34,721 nucleotides of DNA from an uncultured Alphaproteobacteria bacterium (GCA_902540655.1 CACBNQ010000016.1:1-34721); one strand, 5' to 3'; shown: positions 17,975-27,744, counted from the first letter of the stretch. Notes: generated by a model from the letters alone, not told the origin. Numbers and translations are program-made.

Positions 17975-20377
17975 ATGAAGTTTTCTTTTTCATGGCTTAA
18001 GGATTACCTGGAGACAGATATGTCTGCTGATGAAGTTGGGGACATTCTTACCGACACAGGATTAGAAGTTGAGTCCCTTGTAGACCCTAGAAAGCGTTTG
18101 GGGCAATTGTGCGTAGGAGAAATCTTAAAAGTTGAAAAACACCCAAATGCCGACAAATTGAAAGTATGTGACGTTGATTCAGGCACTGGAATATTAAAAA
18201 TAGTTTGTGGAGCACCAAATGTTAAGAGTGGCATGAAAGTAGTGGTTGCAAAGCCAGGTGATTTTATACCTGGATTAAATATCAACCTAAAAGCCTCAAA
18301 GATAAGAGATATAAAAAGTGAGGGAATGATGTGTTCAGAAAAGGAATTAGAAATTTCAGATGAACACGATGGAATTATAGAGCTACCCTCTGAAAGTGAA
18401 GTGGGGACGCTGTTTTCCGAATTAGTTGGAGATGAAAAAATAATTTTTGAAATCGCGATTACCCCAAATAGACCTGACGCATTAGGTATTTATGGAATTG
18501 CTAGAGATCTCTCGGCTAGTGGTATCGGAAAATTACGTGTTAGCAAAATACCCAATGTTGAAGGAATTTTTAAGCCACATTTAAATATTAATTTGGAACA
18601 AGCGGTTTCTTCAAAAGAATGTCCTTTTTTCGTAGGCCGATATTTACGAAATGTACAAAATGGGGAGTCACCACAATGGCTCAGAAATCGTTTAATTAGT
18701 ATTGGGCTTAATCCAATCTCAGTATTAGTTGATATTACAAATTATCTTACATTTGATAGAGCAAGACCTCTACACGTCTTCGACGCTGATAAACTCTCTG
18801 GTGGTTTAACGGTTAGAAGATCTTTTGAGGGAGAGAAATTTCATGCTCTTGATGATAAAATATATGAGTTAAATGAAGGAATGATTGTAATAGCAGATGA
18901 AAAAGAAATCATATCTCTTGGAGGCATCATAGGAGGTATGAAAAGTGCCGTGACGGACGAAACAAAAAATGTGTTGTTAGAGGCTGCTTATTTCGATCCA
19001 ATATCAATAGCAGCAACAGGTCGGAAACTTCAGATAAATTCAGATGCTAGATATCGTTTTGAAAGAGGTGTTGATCCGAGCTTTACTTTATCTGGATCAC
19101 ATATTGCTACAAAGATGATTTTAGATTTATGTGGAGGCGAAGCTTCAGATATTATTATCGCGGGGTCAGTGCCATCTTTTGAGAAAAAAATTATTTTTGA
19201 TCCTAAAAAAGTAAATCAATTGATAGGAATAGAAGTAAATAAGGCAAGACAACTTGAAATACTAAAGTCCCTTGGTTTTTCAGTAAAGGAAGTGGAAAAC
19301 AAAGTTGAAATAATAGTTCCTGCCTGGAGACCAGATGTACATGGCGAGGTAGATATAATCGAAGAGGTCGCAAGGATAAATTCATTAGCAAACTTGCCCA
19401 GTATTCCAATGATCAGGAAAGAGGGGGTATTAAAACCTCTTTTAACAGACGGTCAAAGCAGGCAAAACCTAGCTAGAAGGGTCTGCACTTCTTTAGGTTA
19501 TATGGAGTGCTTGTCATATAGCTTTATCGACAAGAAGTCAGTTGAACGATTTAGTGGCAAGTCAACAAAAGAAATTAGACTTATAAATCCAATTAGCAGT
19601 GAAATGACGCACATGCGACAGTCGCTTTTACCAGGCTTAATAAAAATAGTTGAGAAAAATCAGGCTAAGGGTATTAAAAGTCTAGCAATATTCGAACAAG
19701 GCTATTGTTTTGAGAGCAATCAAGTTGGCGATGAAACCTACCAAATTTCTGCAGTCTTGTCTGGCAGCAAAAGTAACTTCAATCTTTACAAGGAAATAAG
19801 ACCTTTTGATATTTTTGATATAAAAAAAGATCTATTTAAATTATTAGGATATTTAAACCTGAAAGTGGACAGCCTTAAACTTGAAAGAGATGCTCCAGAA
19901 TTCCTTCATCCAAAAAGGTCAGCCAAGGTTATGCTTGGAAATAAGATTGTGGCAATATTTGGTGAGGTTAGCCCACTCATTGCTAAAAATTACGCTATTA
20001 GAGAACGAATAAATTGCTTCACTATCTATCTAGATAATATACCTTTCCCAAAGAAAAAAAAGATTACGAGAGATGCTCTTATTTTGAGTAATTTGCAACC
20101 TATCGAAAGGGACTTTTCTTTCCTGATTGATGAAAAGACTGAATATGGAGCAGTAAAGAAAACTATTATTTCCTTGAAAAATCCTCTGATCGACAAAATA
20201 AATATTGTCGATGTCTTCCAAGGGGAAGTGGAAAAAGAGGAGAGAAAAAAGTCTCTTTCAATAAGGGTTAAATTTCAGCCTTTAGAGAAAACTCTTAATG
20301 ACTCTGAGATAGAGAAAATGTGTAAGGATATAATTAGTGAAGTCAGTGAAAAAGTTAGTGGAATTTTAAAGTCATAA
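17975..20377 (+). CDS. pheT: Phenylalanyl-tRNA synthetase beta subunit
   Basis: Structural, tRNA-binding and editing subunit that pairs with PheS. The 800 residues match bacterial length. In order they show an EMAP/OB tRNA-binding domain (about 39-150, with HPNADKLKVCDVD), the B3/B4 editing domain (about 210-380, ending RFERGVDPS), a B5 domain (about 405-475), a degenerate class II core and a C-terminal FDX-ACB anticodon-binding domain (about 705-800, with PIERDFSFL). The stop lies only 9 bases from the end of convergent greA, with no visible terminator. Confidence 0.97.
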   Translation: MKFSFSWLKDYLETDMSADEVGDILTDTGLEVESLVDPRKRLGQLCVGEILKVEKHPNADKLKVCDVDSGTGILKIVCGAPNVKSGMKVVVAKPGDFIPGLNINLKASKIRDIKSEGMMCSEKELEISDEHDGIIELPSESEVGTLFSELVGDEKIIFEIAITPNRPDALGIYGIARDLSASGIGKLRVSKIPNVEGIFKPHLNINLEQAVSSKECPFFVGRYLRNVQNGESPQWLRNRLISIGLNPISVLVDITNYLTFDRARPLHVFDADKLSGGLTVRRSFEGEKFHALDDKIYELNEGMIVIADEKEIISLGGIIGGMKSAVTDETKNVLLEAAYFDPISIAATGRKLQINSDARYRFERGVDPSFTLSGSHIATKMILDLCGGEASDIIIAGSVPSFEKKIIFDPKKVNQLIGIEVNKARQLEILKSLGFSVKEVENKVEIIVPAWRPDVHGEVDIIEEVARINSLANLPSIPMIRKEGVLKPLLTDGQSRQNLARRVCTSLGYMECLSYSFIDKKSVERFSGKSTKEIRLINPISSEMTHMRQSLLPGLIKIVEKNQAKGIKSLAIFEQGYCFESNQVGDETYQISAVLSGSKSNFNLYKEIRPFDIFDIKKDLFKLLGYLNLKVDSLKLERDAPEFLHPKRSAKVMLGNKIVAIFGEVSPLIAKNYAIRERINCFTIYLDNIPFPKKKKITRDALILSNLQPIERDFSFLIDEKTEYGAVKKTIISLKNPLIDKINIVDVFQGEVEKEERKKSLSIRVKFQPLEKTLNDSEIEKMCKDIISEVSEKVSGILKS

Positions 20378-20386
20378 CATATGTAA

Positions 20387-20857
20387 TTAGTTATATTCGA
20401 TCTTTATTATTTCATAGTGTTTGGTCCCTCCTGGTGTATTGACCTCCACTTCATCTCCTTCCTCTTTACCTATCAAAGCTCTGGCTAGAGGCGAATTTAT
20501 GTTAAGCAGGCCTTTCTCTAGATCTGCTTCAGCCTCTCCTACGATTTGATACTCAACTTCTTTTTCTGTCTCCTCCAAAAATAAGGTTGTCTTAGCTCCA
20601 AATTTTATAGGACCATTAAGCTTAGAAACATCAATTACTTCTGCTAGCGATATTATAGCTTCCAACTCCTTTATTCTACCCTCAATGAACGATTGTTTTT
20701 CTCTTGCCGAATGGTATTCGGCATTCTCAGATAAATCACCTAATTCCCGCGCCTCAGATATAGCTTTAATAATATTTGGCCTATCATCCGCTTTAAGTTT
20801 ACGTAGTTCTTCTTCGAGCCTACCGTAGCCGTTTTTGGTTAAAGGAATTTTTTCCAT
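20387..20857 (-). CDS. greA: Transcription elongation factor GreA
   Basis: Rescues backtracked RNA polymerase by stimulating transcript cleavage. The 156-residue length is typical. The N-terminal coiled coil (about 1-75) carries the acidic tip region [17 protein letters not shown] near residue 37. The C-terminal globular FKBP-like domain contains [18 protein letters not shown] and PGGTKHYEI. The ATG is followed by [18 protein letters not shown], a normal GreA beginning. Confidence 0.97.
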   Translation of the reverse strand: MEKIPLTKNGYGRLEEELRKLKADDRPNIIKAISEARELGDLSENAEYHSAREKQSFIEGRIKELEAIISLAEVIDVSKLNGPIKFGAKTTLFLEETEKEVEYQIVGEAEADLEKGLLNINSPLARALIGKEEGDEVEVNTPGGTKHYEIIKIEYN

Positions 20858-20930
20858 ATTTTTTTCACGCTAAAAAAAATATAATAACATTTTATTTGTT
20901 TTTTTTACACCTTTATTCAGAAAAAACTAT

Positions 20931-20951
20931 ATGTTATTTAATTGATAACAT
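20931..20951. repeat. Perfect 7-7-7 dyad upstream of ETF-QO
   Basis: ATGTTAT (20931-20937), spacer TTAATTG and ATAACAT (20945-20951) form a perfect inverted repeat in the 126-base divergent spacer, 32 bases before the ETF-QO ATG at 20984. Its length and symmetry fit a dimeric repressor operator, but an AT-rich hairpin by chance is possible. No long T-run follows. Confidence 0.45.
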
Positions 20952-20983
20952 CGTGAAAGTATTCTGAGGGTAAAAGGTAAGAT

Positions 20984-22625
20984 ATGAGAGAGAAAATTGA
21001 CTATGATTTGGTTATTGTCGGGGGGGGGGCCAGCCGGTTTATCAGCTGCAATAAAAGCTAAGCAAATTGACCCCAAACTTAGTGTCGTTGTTCTAGAAAA
21101 GGGATCAGAAATAGGTTCGCATATTTTATCAGGAGCAGTTCTGGACACGTCAGGTATAGATTTGCTGATACCTGACTGGAAAGAAACTGACATCCCCATT
21201 CGTACAAAAGTTAGTGAAGATCTCTTTTACCTTTTTGGCCCAGCTGGGCAGGTCAAAATTCCTAATTTTTTACTTCCCCCGCTGATGAATAATCATGGAA
21301 ATTATATCGTGTCTATGGGAAATGTGTGTCGGTGGTTAGCAGGGCAAGCAGAGAGCCTAGGCGTAGATATATTTCCGGGTATGGCCTGCAGCGATGTGGT
21401 TTTTGGTAGCGGTGGAGAAGTTATTGGAGTTATTGCTGGCGAATTCGGCTTAGATAAAGACGGAAATAAAACAGAGGGATATGAGCCTGGTATGGAAGTC
21501 TTAGGTAAGTATGTTCTACTTAGCGAAGGGGTAAGAGGCTCTTTAACTAAAATTCTTATTGAGAGATATAAATTAGATGCACAAAGCCAACCACAAAAAT
21601 ACGGGCTCGGAATGAAAGAGATTTGGGAAATAGACCCAAAATTTCATAAAGAGGGTAAAGTGCTTCACTCCATGGGATGGCCATTAGGAGGCAATGCAGG
21701 AGGGGGATCATTCTGCTATCATGCGGAAAACAATCAAATTTATCTAGGGTTTGTTGTTCACTTAAACTACGAAAATCCCCATGTCTTTCCATATATGGAG
21801 TTTCAAAAATTTAAGCATCATCCTATGATTAAGGAAATGCTTGAGGGAGGGAAAAGAATATCCTACGGAGCAAGGGCTATAACCGAAGGAGGATATCAGT
21901 CGATTCCGAAGCTTGCTTTCCCTGGTGGTTTAATACTAGGGTGTTCTGCAGGGCTGGTAAATGTTCCACGAATAAAGGGAAACCATAATGCAATGCTGTC
22001 TGGGATCACTGCAGCAGAGATAGCATGTAAAGCTATAAAAGAAGGCTTCCAAAATACTGAACTTAAGGAATATGATAAAGAGATAAAGGATGGAAAAGTT
22101 GGTTCAGATTTAAAGCCTGTGAAGAACGTTAAGCCTATTTGGTCTCGTTTCGGTTTATTAGCGTCATTGATAATTGGCGGAATAGACATGTGGATAGCAA
22201 ACTTAAGCGGGATAAATATTTTTGGCACTTTGAAACATGGTAAAAGTGACGCAAAAAGCACCAAGCCTGCAAAAAACTTTAAAGTAATCGAGTATCCAAA
22301 GCCTGATGGAAAGATTAGTTTTGATAGACTTACAAATGTGAGCTTCTCTGGAACAAATCATGAGGAAAATCAGCCCTGTCATTTGTTTTTAAAAAATAAA
22401 AATATTCCGATAAAGAAAAATCTCCCATTATTTGCTGAGCCTGCTCAAAGGTATTGTCCAGCAGGAGTTTATGAAGTGCTTGAAAAACGTAAGAATTCTT
22501 TTTCGTTTCAAATAAACTCACAAAATTGCGTGCATTGCAAAACATGTGATATTAAAGATCCAAGCGAAAATATAACGTGGAAAACACCTCAAGGGGGAGA
22601 TGGTCCTAATTATCCAAATATGTAG
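20984..22625 (+). CDS. Electron transfer flavoprotein-ubiquinone oxidoreductase, apparent frameshift at G10 tract
   Basis: Passes electrons from reduced ETF (fatty and amino acid oxidation) to ubiquinone at the inner membrane. The expected N-terminus MREKIDYDLVIVGGG starts at ATG 20984 with an AAGG site 6 bases upstream. A run of ten G (21020-21029) then breaks the frame: that frame stops at 21059-21061 after 25 codons. The rest, PAGLSAAIKAKQIDPKLSVVV onward, is open in another frame to 22625. With nine G the protein would be continuous. The C-terminus has the 4Fe-4S cysteines in RYCPAGVY and CVHCKTCDIKDP. In the present frame the longest ORF begins at TTG 20997 (542 residues) and reads MTMIWLLSGGGPAG. 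A sequencing or assembly indel is the simplest explanation. Confidence 0.9.
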
Positions 22626-22635
22626 GTTAATTGGT

Positions 22636-24297
22636 ATGCCTCTGCTTAAACCTTTAATTGTAGCTTTTTTTATACTCTGGCATTTTTCGGTCACCATTGT
22701 TCTAGCTAACTCGGGCTCATATATTGCCGGGCAATTTGCTGAGAAAGAAGGAGATTTTAAAAATGCCTCGTACTATTATATAGATCTCATTTCTAGAGGA
22801 GACTCTGAAAGAGAAATTATCACGAGAAGTGTTATATACGCAGCCTTAGCTGGAAATTTCGAAATTGCAACAGCAATATCACGAAAAATTGATGACCTTC
22901 AACTTAATTACCCTGTCGCAAATTTAGTTATTTTTGCTGAAGCTATAAAGAAGAGAGAAAAGTCAGAAATATTAAGAGCGTTCGAACGCCACAAGAAAAA
23001 TTTTCCTGAGATTTTTAAGATAGTTACAGAATTTTGGATTTTGATTATTGATAACAAAAAAGACGAAGCTTTTCGTTTGATCAATTCAATAAGTATCAAC
23101 AACGAAGCTCAACTTCAGATTATTAACTATAATCAACTATTAGCCTATGTGTATTTTAATAAATATGAGCAAGCAAAAACACTCTATGAAAATATGGAAT
23201 TCAGTAATTTTCTTTTTGACTCGGAGTCTGCTTTAGCTCTAGTTAAATATTTTCAGAAAAATAAAGAAAGCGAAGTGTCTGAAAGCATAATAAGCAAGGC
23301 TCGGTCTGCTAGTAATAACGCGTATTACATACAAGCCTTCAAAAACAAGCTTTCTAATGGTGGGGTTAGTGACGCTATCAGAATAACCCCTTATAAGCAG
23401 ATAGCTGAGGTATTCTTTAGATGGTCACAATCTAGCCAGCAAGGAGAGAAAAATATTATCAACAAGTCGTTTTACTTATCCCTTGCAAATTTTGCAGATC
23501 CGACTAGTTCATTCTTGAAATTTAATCTTGCCACCATACTGAGCGATACTGGGAATTACGGGTTATCCAAAGAAATTTTAGATAACTTTTCAAACGACGA
23601 CGTTTTCTTTATGGATAGCATTGTTGAAAATTCCTTTGCTATTGAGCAACTGGATAGTAATAAGTCAGCATTAGAATATATTGAACAATTTATAATTGAT
23701 GGATATGCTAATGCTAGGTTGTTGAAAACTTATGGTAGCCTGCAGCGGAGTATGAGCTTGTTTCAGGAAGCCATCAAGTCCTATACCAGAGCAATAGAAA
23801 TTGCAAAAAGAGAGACGTTTACCGAGGCTATTTGGCCAATTTTATTCTTGAGGGGGATTTCATTCGAAAGGTCAAAGAATTGGGCTTTAGCTGAAACTGA
23901 CTTTATAAGTGCCCTAGAACTGAGCCCAGATCAACCACAGATTCTCAATTATATGGGGTATAGCTTACTAGAACGGAAAGAGAAATTAGATCAAGCTTTG
24001 AGAATGATTATACTGGCAGCCGAGAAGTCCCCAGATAGCTATCATATAATTGACTCCTTAGGATGGGCATATTACAAAAAAGGAGATTTTGGAAAAGCCT
24101 TGTTATATTTAGAAAAGGCGATGGAAATTGAATCTACAGATCCAATAGTAAACGATCATCTAGGGGACGTCTTATGGATGTTGGGTAGAAAAAGGGAAGC
24201 TAAATTTCAATGGAAAAAGTCACTTTCGTTCAATCCTGAATCTGTGGATCAAAAAAATACAGAAGATAAACTAAAGTTCGGACTAAACGTAAGATAA
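22636..24297 (+). CDS. Exported tetratricopeptide repeat protein
   Basis: A 553-residue protein from ATG 22636; the frame also has an earlier ATG at 22600 inside the ETF-QO gene. The later start is preferred because it gives a clean signal peptide, MPLLKPLIVAFFILWHFSV, ending near VLA-NS, and lies 10 bases after the ETF-QO stop. A helical repeat body follows. Typical TPR units are near the C-terminus (around LFQEAIKSYTRAIEIA, ALAETDFISALELSPDQPQ and GKALLYLEKAMEIESTDP). It is probably periplasmic, with a scaffold role. Related Rhodobacterales appear to keep this gene between ETF-QO and ispE. Specific function is unknown. Confidence 0.85.
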   Translation: MPLLKPLIVAFFILWHFSVTIVLANSGSYIAGQFAEKEGDFKNASYYYIDLISRGDSEREIITRSVIYAALAGNFEIATAISRKIDDLQLNYPVANLVIFAEAIKKREKSEILRAFERHKKNFPEIFKIVTEFWILIIDNKKDEAFRLINSISINNEAQLQIINYNQLLAYVYFNKYEQAKTLYENMEFSNFLFDSESALALVKYFQKNKESEVSESIISKARSASNNAYYIQAFKNKLSNGGVSDAIRITPYKQIAEVFFRWSQSSQQGEKNIINKSFYLSLANFADPTSSFLKFNLATILSDTGNYGLSKEILDNFSNDDVFFMDSIVENSFAIEQLDSNKSALEYIEQFIIDGYANARLLKTYGSLQRSMSLFQEAIKSYTRAIEIAKRETFTEAIWPILFLRGISFERSKNWALAETDFISALELSPDQPQILNYMGYSLLERKEKLDQALRMIILAAEKSPDSYHIIDSLGWAYYKKGDFGKALLYLEKAMEIESTDPIVNDHLGDVLWMLGRKREAKFQWKKSLSFNPESVDQKNTEDKLKFGLNVR

Positions 24298-24303
24298 AGA
24301 AGA

Positions 24304-25161
24304 TTGGGATTGGTGATAGATATTACTAATGAAGAAAAGGGATGCGCCAAGATTAATCTTGCTCTTCACGTTACAGGAATTCAGGCAGATGGTTACCATG
24401 CTCTTGATAGCATAGTTGTTTTCACAGATATATTCGACAGGCTATTTTTTAAAAGTTCATTGAAAAATGTGGTAACGTTGACAGGAGAATTTTCTGGGTC
24501 AATAAATGTTCAAGAAAACTCAATATTACAAGCATTAAAACTATTTGGAAACGGACTCACAGATCGTTTTTCTATTAATCTTGAAAAAAATCTGCCGATA
24601 GGTGCTGGTTTGGGTGGTGGCTCAGCAGACGCTGCAGCTGTAATAAGATTTATAACAAATAACAGCAAGCACCAAATGCCCTCTTATGAGGTCTTATCAA
24701 AAATTGGAGCAGACATTCCAGCTTGTGTATTAAGTGTAGCATCGAGAGTGGGAGGAATTGGGGAGATTGTTCGACCTTTAGATATGTCAGAAATTAATTT
24801 ATGGGTTGTTTTAGTAAACCCAGACATATTCGTATCTACAGGCAGTATATTTGAAGACGTTACCGAAAAACATAATCAACCATTAGAGTCCTTTATAGAT
24901 TTGAGCGGCACGGATAAATTTGTAGACTATCTTAAAAGGCAGAGAAATGACCTTCAAACTATCGCGGTCAAAAAACATCCAGAAATCAACAAGGTACTCA
25001 CTACCATAGAGGAAACTGAGGATGTTTTGCTTTCTAGAATGTCCGGGTCAGGATCTACTTGCTTTGGTCTTTACAGAAATCAAGATATTGCAAAAAAAGC
25101 GGTAACTTATATCAGCAAAAAAAGTGATAAATGGTGGATTAAATTTTCTAAAATAAATTAA
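24304..25161 (+). CDS. ispE: 4-diphosphocytidyl-2-C-methyl-D-erythritol kinase
   Basis: Phosphorylates CDP-methylerythritol in the MEP isoprenoid pathway. The 285-residue GHMP kinase has AKINLALHV at 15-23 (catalytic K16), the ATP-binding glycine loop LPIGAGLGGGSADAAA at 97-112 and catalytic D137 in GADIPACV. The start is uncertain: TTG 24304, TTG 24310 and GTG 24313 are all in frame after the TPR stop, and an AAGAAG lies at 24297-24302. No ATG is available. The stop overlaps the stop of the convergent polyprenyl synthase by 4 bases. Confidence 0.94.
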   Translation: MGLVIDITNEEKGCAKINLALHVTGIQADGYHALDSIVVFTDIFDRLFFKSSLKNVVTLTGEFSGSINVQENSILQALKLFGNGLTDRFSINLEKNLPIGAGLGGGSADAAAVIRFITNNSKHQMPSYEVLSKIGADIPACVLSVASRVGGIGEIVRPLDMSEINLWVVLVNPDIFVSTGSIFEDVTEKHNQPLESFIDLSGTDKFVDYLKRQRNDLQTIAVKKHPEINKVLTTIEETEDVLLSRMSGSGSTCFGLYRNQDIAKKAVTYISKKSDKWWIKFSKIN

Positions 25162-26141
25162 GATACTCTATCCAAAATTTCTTCAGCAAGCTCTATCATC
25201 AACGTCTTAACTTCTGAGTCCTCTATTATCTGCAAAGCGTGTATGGATCTTTCAGTCCATATTAAAGCCTGTTTTTTTGTATAAAGTAAAGATTTGCTGC
25301 TTTCCAAGATTTCCAGGAGATCGGTAAGATCACTATGGTTTGGTAAAGGCTTTTGAAAAAGCTCTTTTATAAATTTTTTTTCAGCTTTAGAAGACCTTTC
25401 ATATGCATGAATTATTGGGAGCGTTATTTTTTTTTCGAAGAAATCGTTTCCTTTATTTTTCCCCGTTTTACTCTCATTACCCGTGTAGTCTAAAAGATCA
25501 TCTATGAGTTGAAAACTGGTTCCAATACATTCCCCATACTCCTGAAGAGCGTCTACGTGGGAATCGTGTGCATTAGTTATTTCTGCTCCCGCCTGACATG
25601 CCGCTGAAAAAAGAGCTGATGTCTTACCTTTAATTACTTTTAAGTAATCTTCTTTTGATGCATCAAGCTTTTTTTCAATACCAACTTGTAGAATTTCGCC
25701 CTGTGAAATAATAGAAGAGGCGTCTGATAAGGTTTTCATTATTCTCAAAGACTCAGTTCTAACCATGAGCTGAAATGCCCTTGAAAATAGATAATCTCCG
25801 ACTAGAACAGAATACTTGTTTGTCCAGATTATATTTGCTGTCTTTAAGCCTCTTCTTTTATCACTACGATCAATCACATCATCGTGGAGCAGAGTTGCCG
25901 AGTGAATGTATTCAATAGCAGCTGCTAAAAGGGTGTCCTTGGCTCCCTGATAGTCAAAAAGTTTGGCGACAGTCAAAGTTAACAGCGGTCGAATTCTCTT
26001 TCCACCAGAATTAATTAGATGAGAAGCAATATCCCCAATGATTGTAGTTTCTTTTGAGCTAAGATTTTCCTCAATCACTTGGTTTGTAACTCTAACTTTT
26101 TCAGACAGTAAATTGGATAGTTTTGTTATAGAGGTTGTCAA
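25158..26141 (-). CDS. Long-chain polyprenyl diphosphate synthase (ubiquinone side chain)
   Basis: Builds the all-trans polyprenyl tail for ubiquinone from isopentenyl diphosphate. The 327 residues contain the first Asp-rich motif DDVID (D87, D88, D91) followed by RSDKRRG, and the second, DDLLD (D214, D215, D218). The residue five positions before the first motif is alanine (A82), which is usual in long-chain (octa- to decaprenyl) enzymes. Alphaproteobacteria commonly make Q10, so decaprenyl is the likely product, but length cannot be fixed from sequence. It converges on ispE with a 4-base overlap. Confidence 0.93.
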   Translation of the reverse strand: MTTSITKLSNLLSEKVRVTNQVIEENLSSKETTIIGDIASHLINSGGKRIRPLLTLTVAKLFDYQGAKDTLLAAAIEYIHSATLLHDDVIDRSDKRRGLKTANIIWTNKYSVLVGDYLFSRAFQLMVRTESLRIMKTLSDASSIISQGEILQVGIEKKLDASKEDYLKVIKGKTSALFSAACQAGAEITNAHDSHVDALQEYGECIGTSFQLIDDLLDYTGNESKTGKNKGNDFFEKKITLPIIHAYERSSKAEKKFIKELFQKPLPNHSDLTDLLEILESSKSLLYTKKQALIWTERSIHALQIIEDSEVKTLMIELAEEILDRVS

Positions 26142-26230
26142 ATTATATTTTCCGGTTGGTGTTATAACTAATAGGATGTGTGTTTATAAAAACTATTGGC
26201 AATTGAAAAGATAAATTATAAAAATTTTTT

Positions 26231-26989
26231 ATGAATTATAGTGATAAAGAACTAACAAGAAATAAGTTTTTGGGCAACAAATTAGAAATACTTCAATTTT
26301 CTGAGGGCTATAGAGCGAATATGGACTCCGTTTTAGTAGCAGCATCAGTCGCCGCAGAAAGTGGTCAAAAAGTATTAGAGCTAGGTTGTGGAAATGGAGT
26401 AGCGTTGTGCTGCCTATTGTATAGAGTTAGTGGACTAGAAGTCTTTGGGGTTGAAATGGATAAAAGAGCAGCCGACCTTTGTAAACGGAATATCGATCTA
26501 AATATGTTTAAAGCTACAATTTTCAATATAAATATAGCAAACACGATTAGAGAGTTGGAATCAGTATCATTTGACCATGTTTTCATGAATCCTCCATATT
26601 TTAAACAAAATTCAGTTAAGAAGCCTCATACTTTAAGTTCTCATCAGGCTAAAGTTGAAAGCATGCCGCTAGCTGCATGGGTTTCAGTAGCAAAGAATAG
26701 GTGTAAACCAAACGGTAAAATTACGATTATTCAAAGGGTGGAGAGGCTTCCCGATATAATCAAATGCTTGAACGGTCACTTTGGCCAAGTAACCGTTCAG
26801 CCGATAAGTTCCTTTAAAGATACCAGTCCGAAAACGGTAATCGTTCAAGCAACTAAAACTAGTAGTGCTGCCTTCAAATTGTTAGCTCCCAAAATAGTGC
26901 ATCGAAGGAACGGAGTATCAGGTAAGGTGGTTTACGAAGACGAGTTTAAAAGAATCCTTCGATATGGTCATCCTCTCCAATTAAATTAA
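26231..26989 (+). CDS. TrmN6-like SAM-dependent methyltransferase
   Basis: A 252-residue class I methyltransferase. The SAM-binding motif VLELGCGNG is at about 48-56, an acidic E75 in VFGVEMD follows, and the adenine-N6 catalytic motif NPPYF spans residues 120-124. The family match is YfiC/TrmN6, which methylates A37 of tRNA1(Val) in Escherichia coli. The target here is inferred. No Shine-Dalgarno is visible. A TTGGCA/TATAAA pair (26196-26222, spacing 15) would start transcription almost at the ATG, so a near-leaderless mRNA is possible. The 3' end overlaps phaB by 9 bases. Confidence 0.87.
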   Translation: MNYSDKELTRNKFLGNKLEILQFSEGYRANMDSVLVAASVAAESGQKVLELGCGNGVALCCLLYRVSGLEVFGVEMDKRAADLCKRNIDLNMFKATIFNINIANTIRELESVSFDHVFMNPPYFKQNSVKKPHTLSSHQAKVESMPLAAWVSVAKNRCKPNGKITIIQRVERLPDIIKCLNGHFGQVTVQPISSFKDTSPKTVIVQATKTSSAAFKLLAPKIVHRRNGVSGKVVYEDEFKRILRYGHPLQLN

Positions 26990-27700
26990 ATAATGTCCAC
27001 CATTAGCGGAAATTGTAGATCCTGTAATAAAACTAGACTCATCAGCAACAAGAAACTTTACACAACGAGCAATATCGTCAGGTTCTCCTAAGTGCCCTAC
27101 AGGGATTTGACTTTCAGTTGCTTCAATAGCTTTCTCACTCATCGCTTTAACCATATCTGTATTTATATATCCAGGGCATACCGCATTTACAGTAATTCCT
27201 TTCCTCGCTCCTTCCAGGGCCAGTGATTTTGTGAAACCGAGTTCTCCAGCTTTTGCTGCGGAATAATTTGCTTGTCCTAATTGTCCCTTCTGTCCGTTTA
27301 TTGAAGAAATATTTACAATCCTTCCAAATCCTCTAGCTCTCATCCCATCCCAAAGAGGGTGGGTCATGTTGAAGAGACCGTTAAGATTAACATTGATTAC
27401 ATCGCGCCACTGCTCTTGTGACATTTTGTGGAACATACCATCCCTAGTAATACCAGCGTTATTAACCAAAATATCTATTGCCCCCAGCTCATCTTCAACA
27501 CTTTTTATTCCGGCGACACATTCTTCATAATTAGCGATAGACCATTTGAATATAGCTATCTTATTCTCTTTAGAGAATTTGGTGGCTACCTCATCGTTAC
27601 CCGCATAAATTGCTGCTACCTTGTAACCAGTTTCTTTAAGTTTTATCGAAATGGCAGCACCTATTCCTCTAGTGCCACCGGTTACTAGCGCGACTCTCAT
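26981..27700 (-). CDS. phaB: Acetoacetyl-CoA reductase
   Basis: Reduces acetoacetyl-CoA to (R)-3-hydroxybutyryl-CoA, a step in polyhydroxybutyrate synthesis and the ethylmalonyl-CoA pathway. The 239-residue short-chain dehydrogenase has the NAD(P) loop VTGGTRGIG at 6-14, NNAGITRDG at 80-88 and catalytic S133, Y146 and K150 in ISSINGQKGQ...ANYSAAKAG. This segment matches PhaB better than FabG. No phaA is adjacent. A GGGAG site lies 7 bases before the ATG. Confidence 0.93.
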   Translation of the reverse strand: MRVALVTGGTRGIGAAISIKLKETGYKVAAIYAGNDEVATKFSKENKIAIFKWSIANYEECVAGIKSVEDELGAIDILVNNAGITRDGMFHKMSQEQWRDVINVNLNGLFNMTHPLWDGMRARGFGRIVNISSINGQKGQLGQANYSAAKAGELGFTKSLALEGARKGITVNAVCPGYINTDMVKAMSEKAIEATESQIPVGHLGEPDDIARCVKFLVADESSFITGSTISANGGHYLI

Positions 27701-27744
27701 ATCAAAGCTCCCATTAATGTGAATGTAATAAGTTTATTTCGTTT

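Noticed and set aside
22600-22635. Upstream ATG 22600 as the start of the TPR protein
   Set aside because: It would overlap the end of ETF-QO by 26 bases and add 12 residues ahead of a clean signal peptide that begins at ATG 22636.
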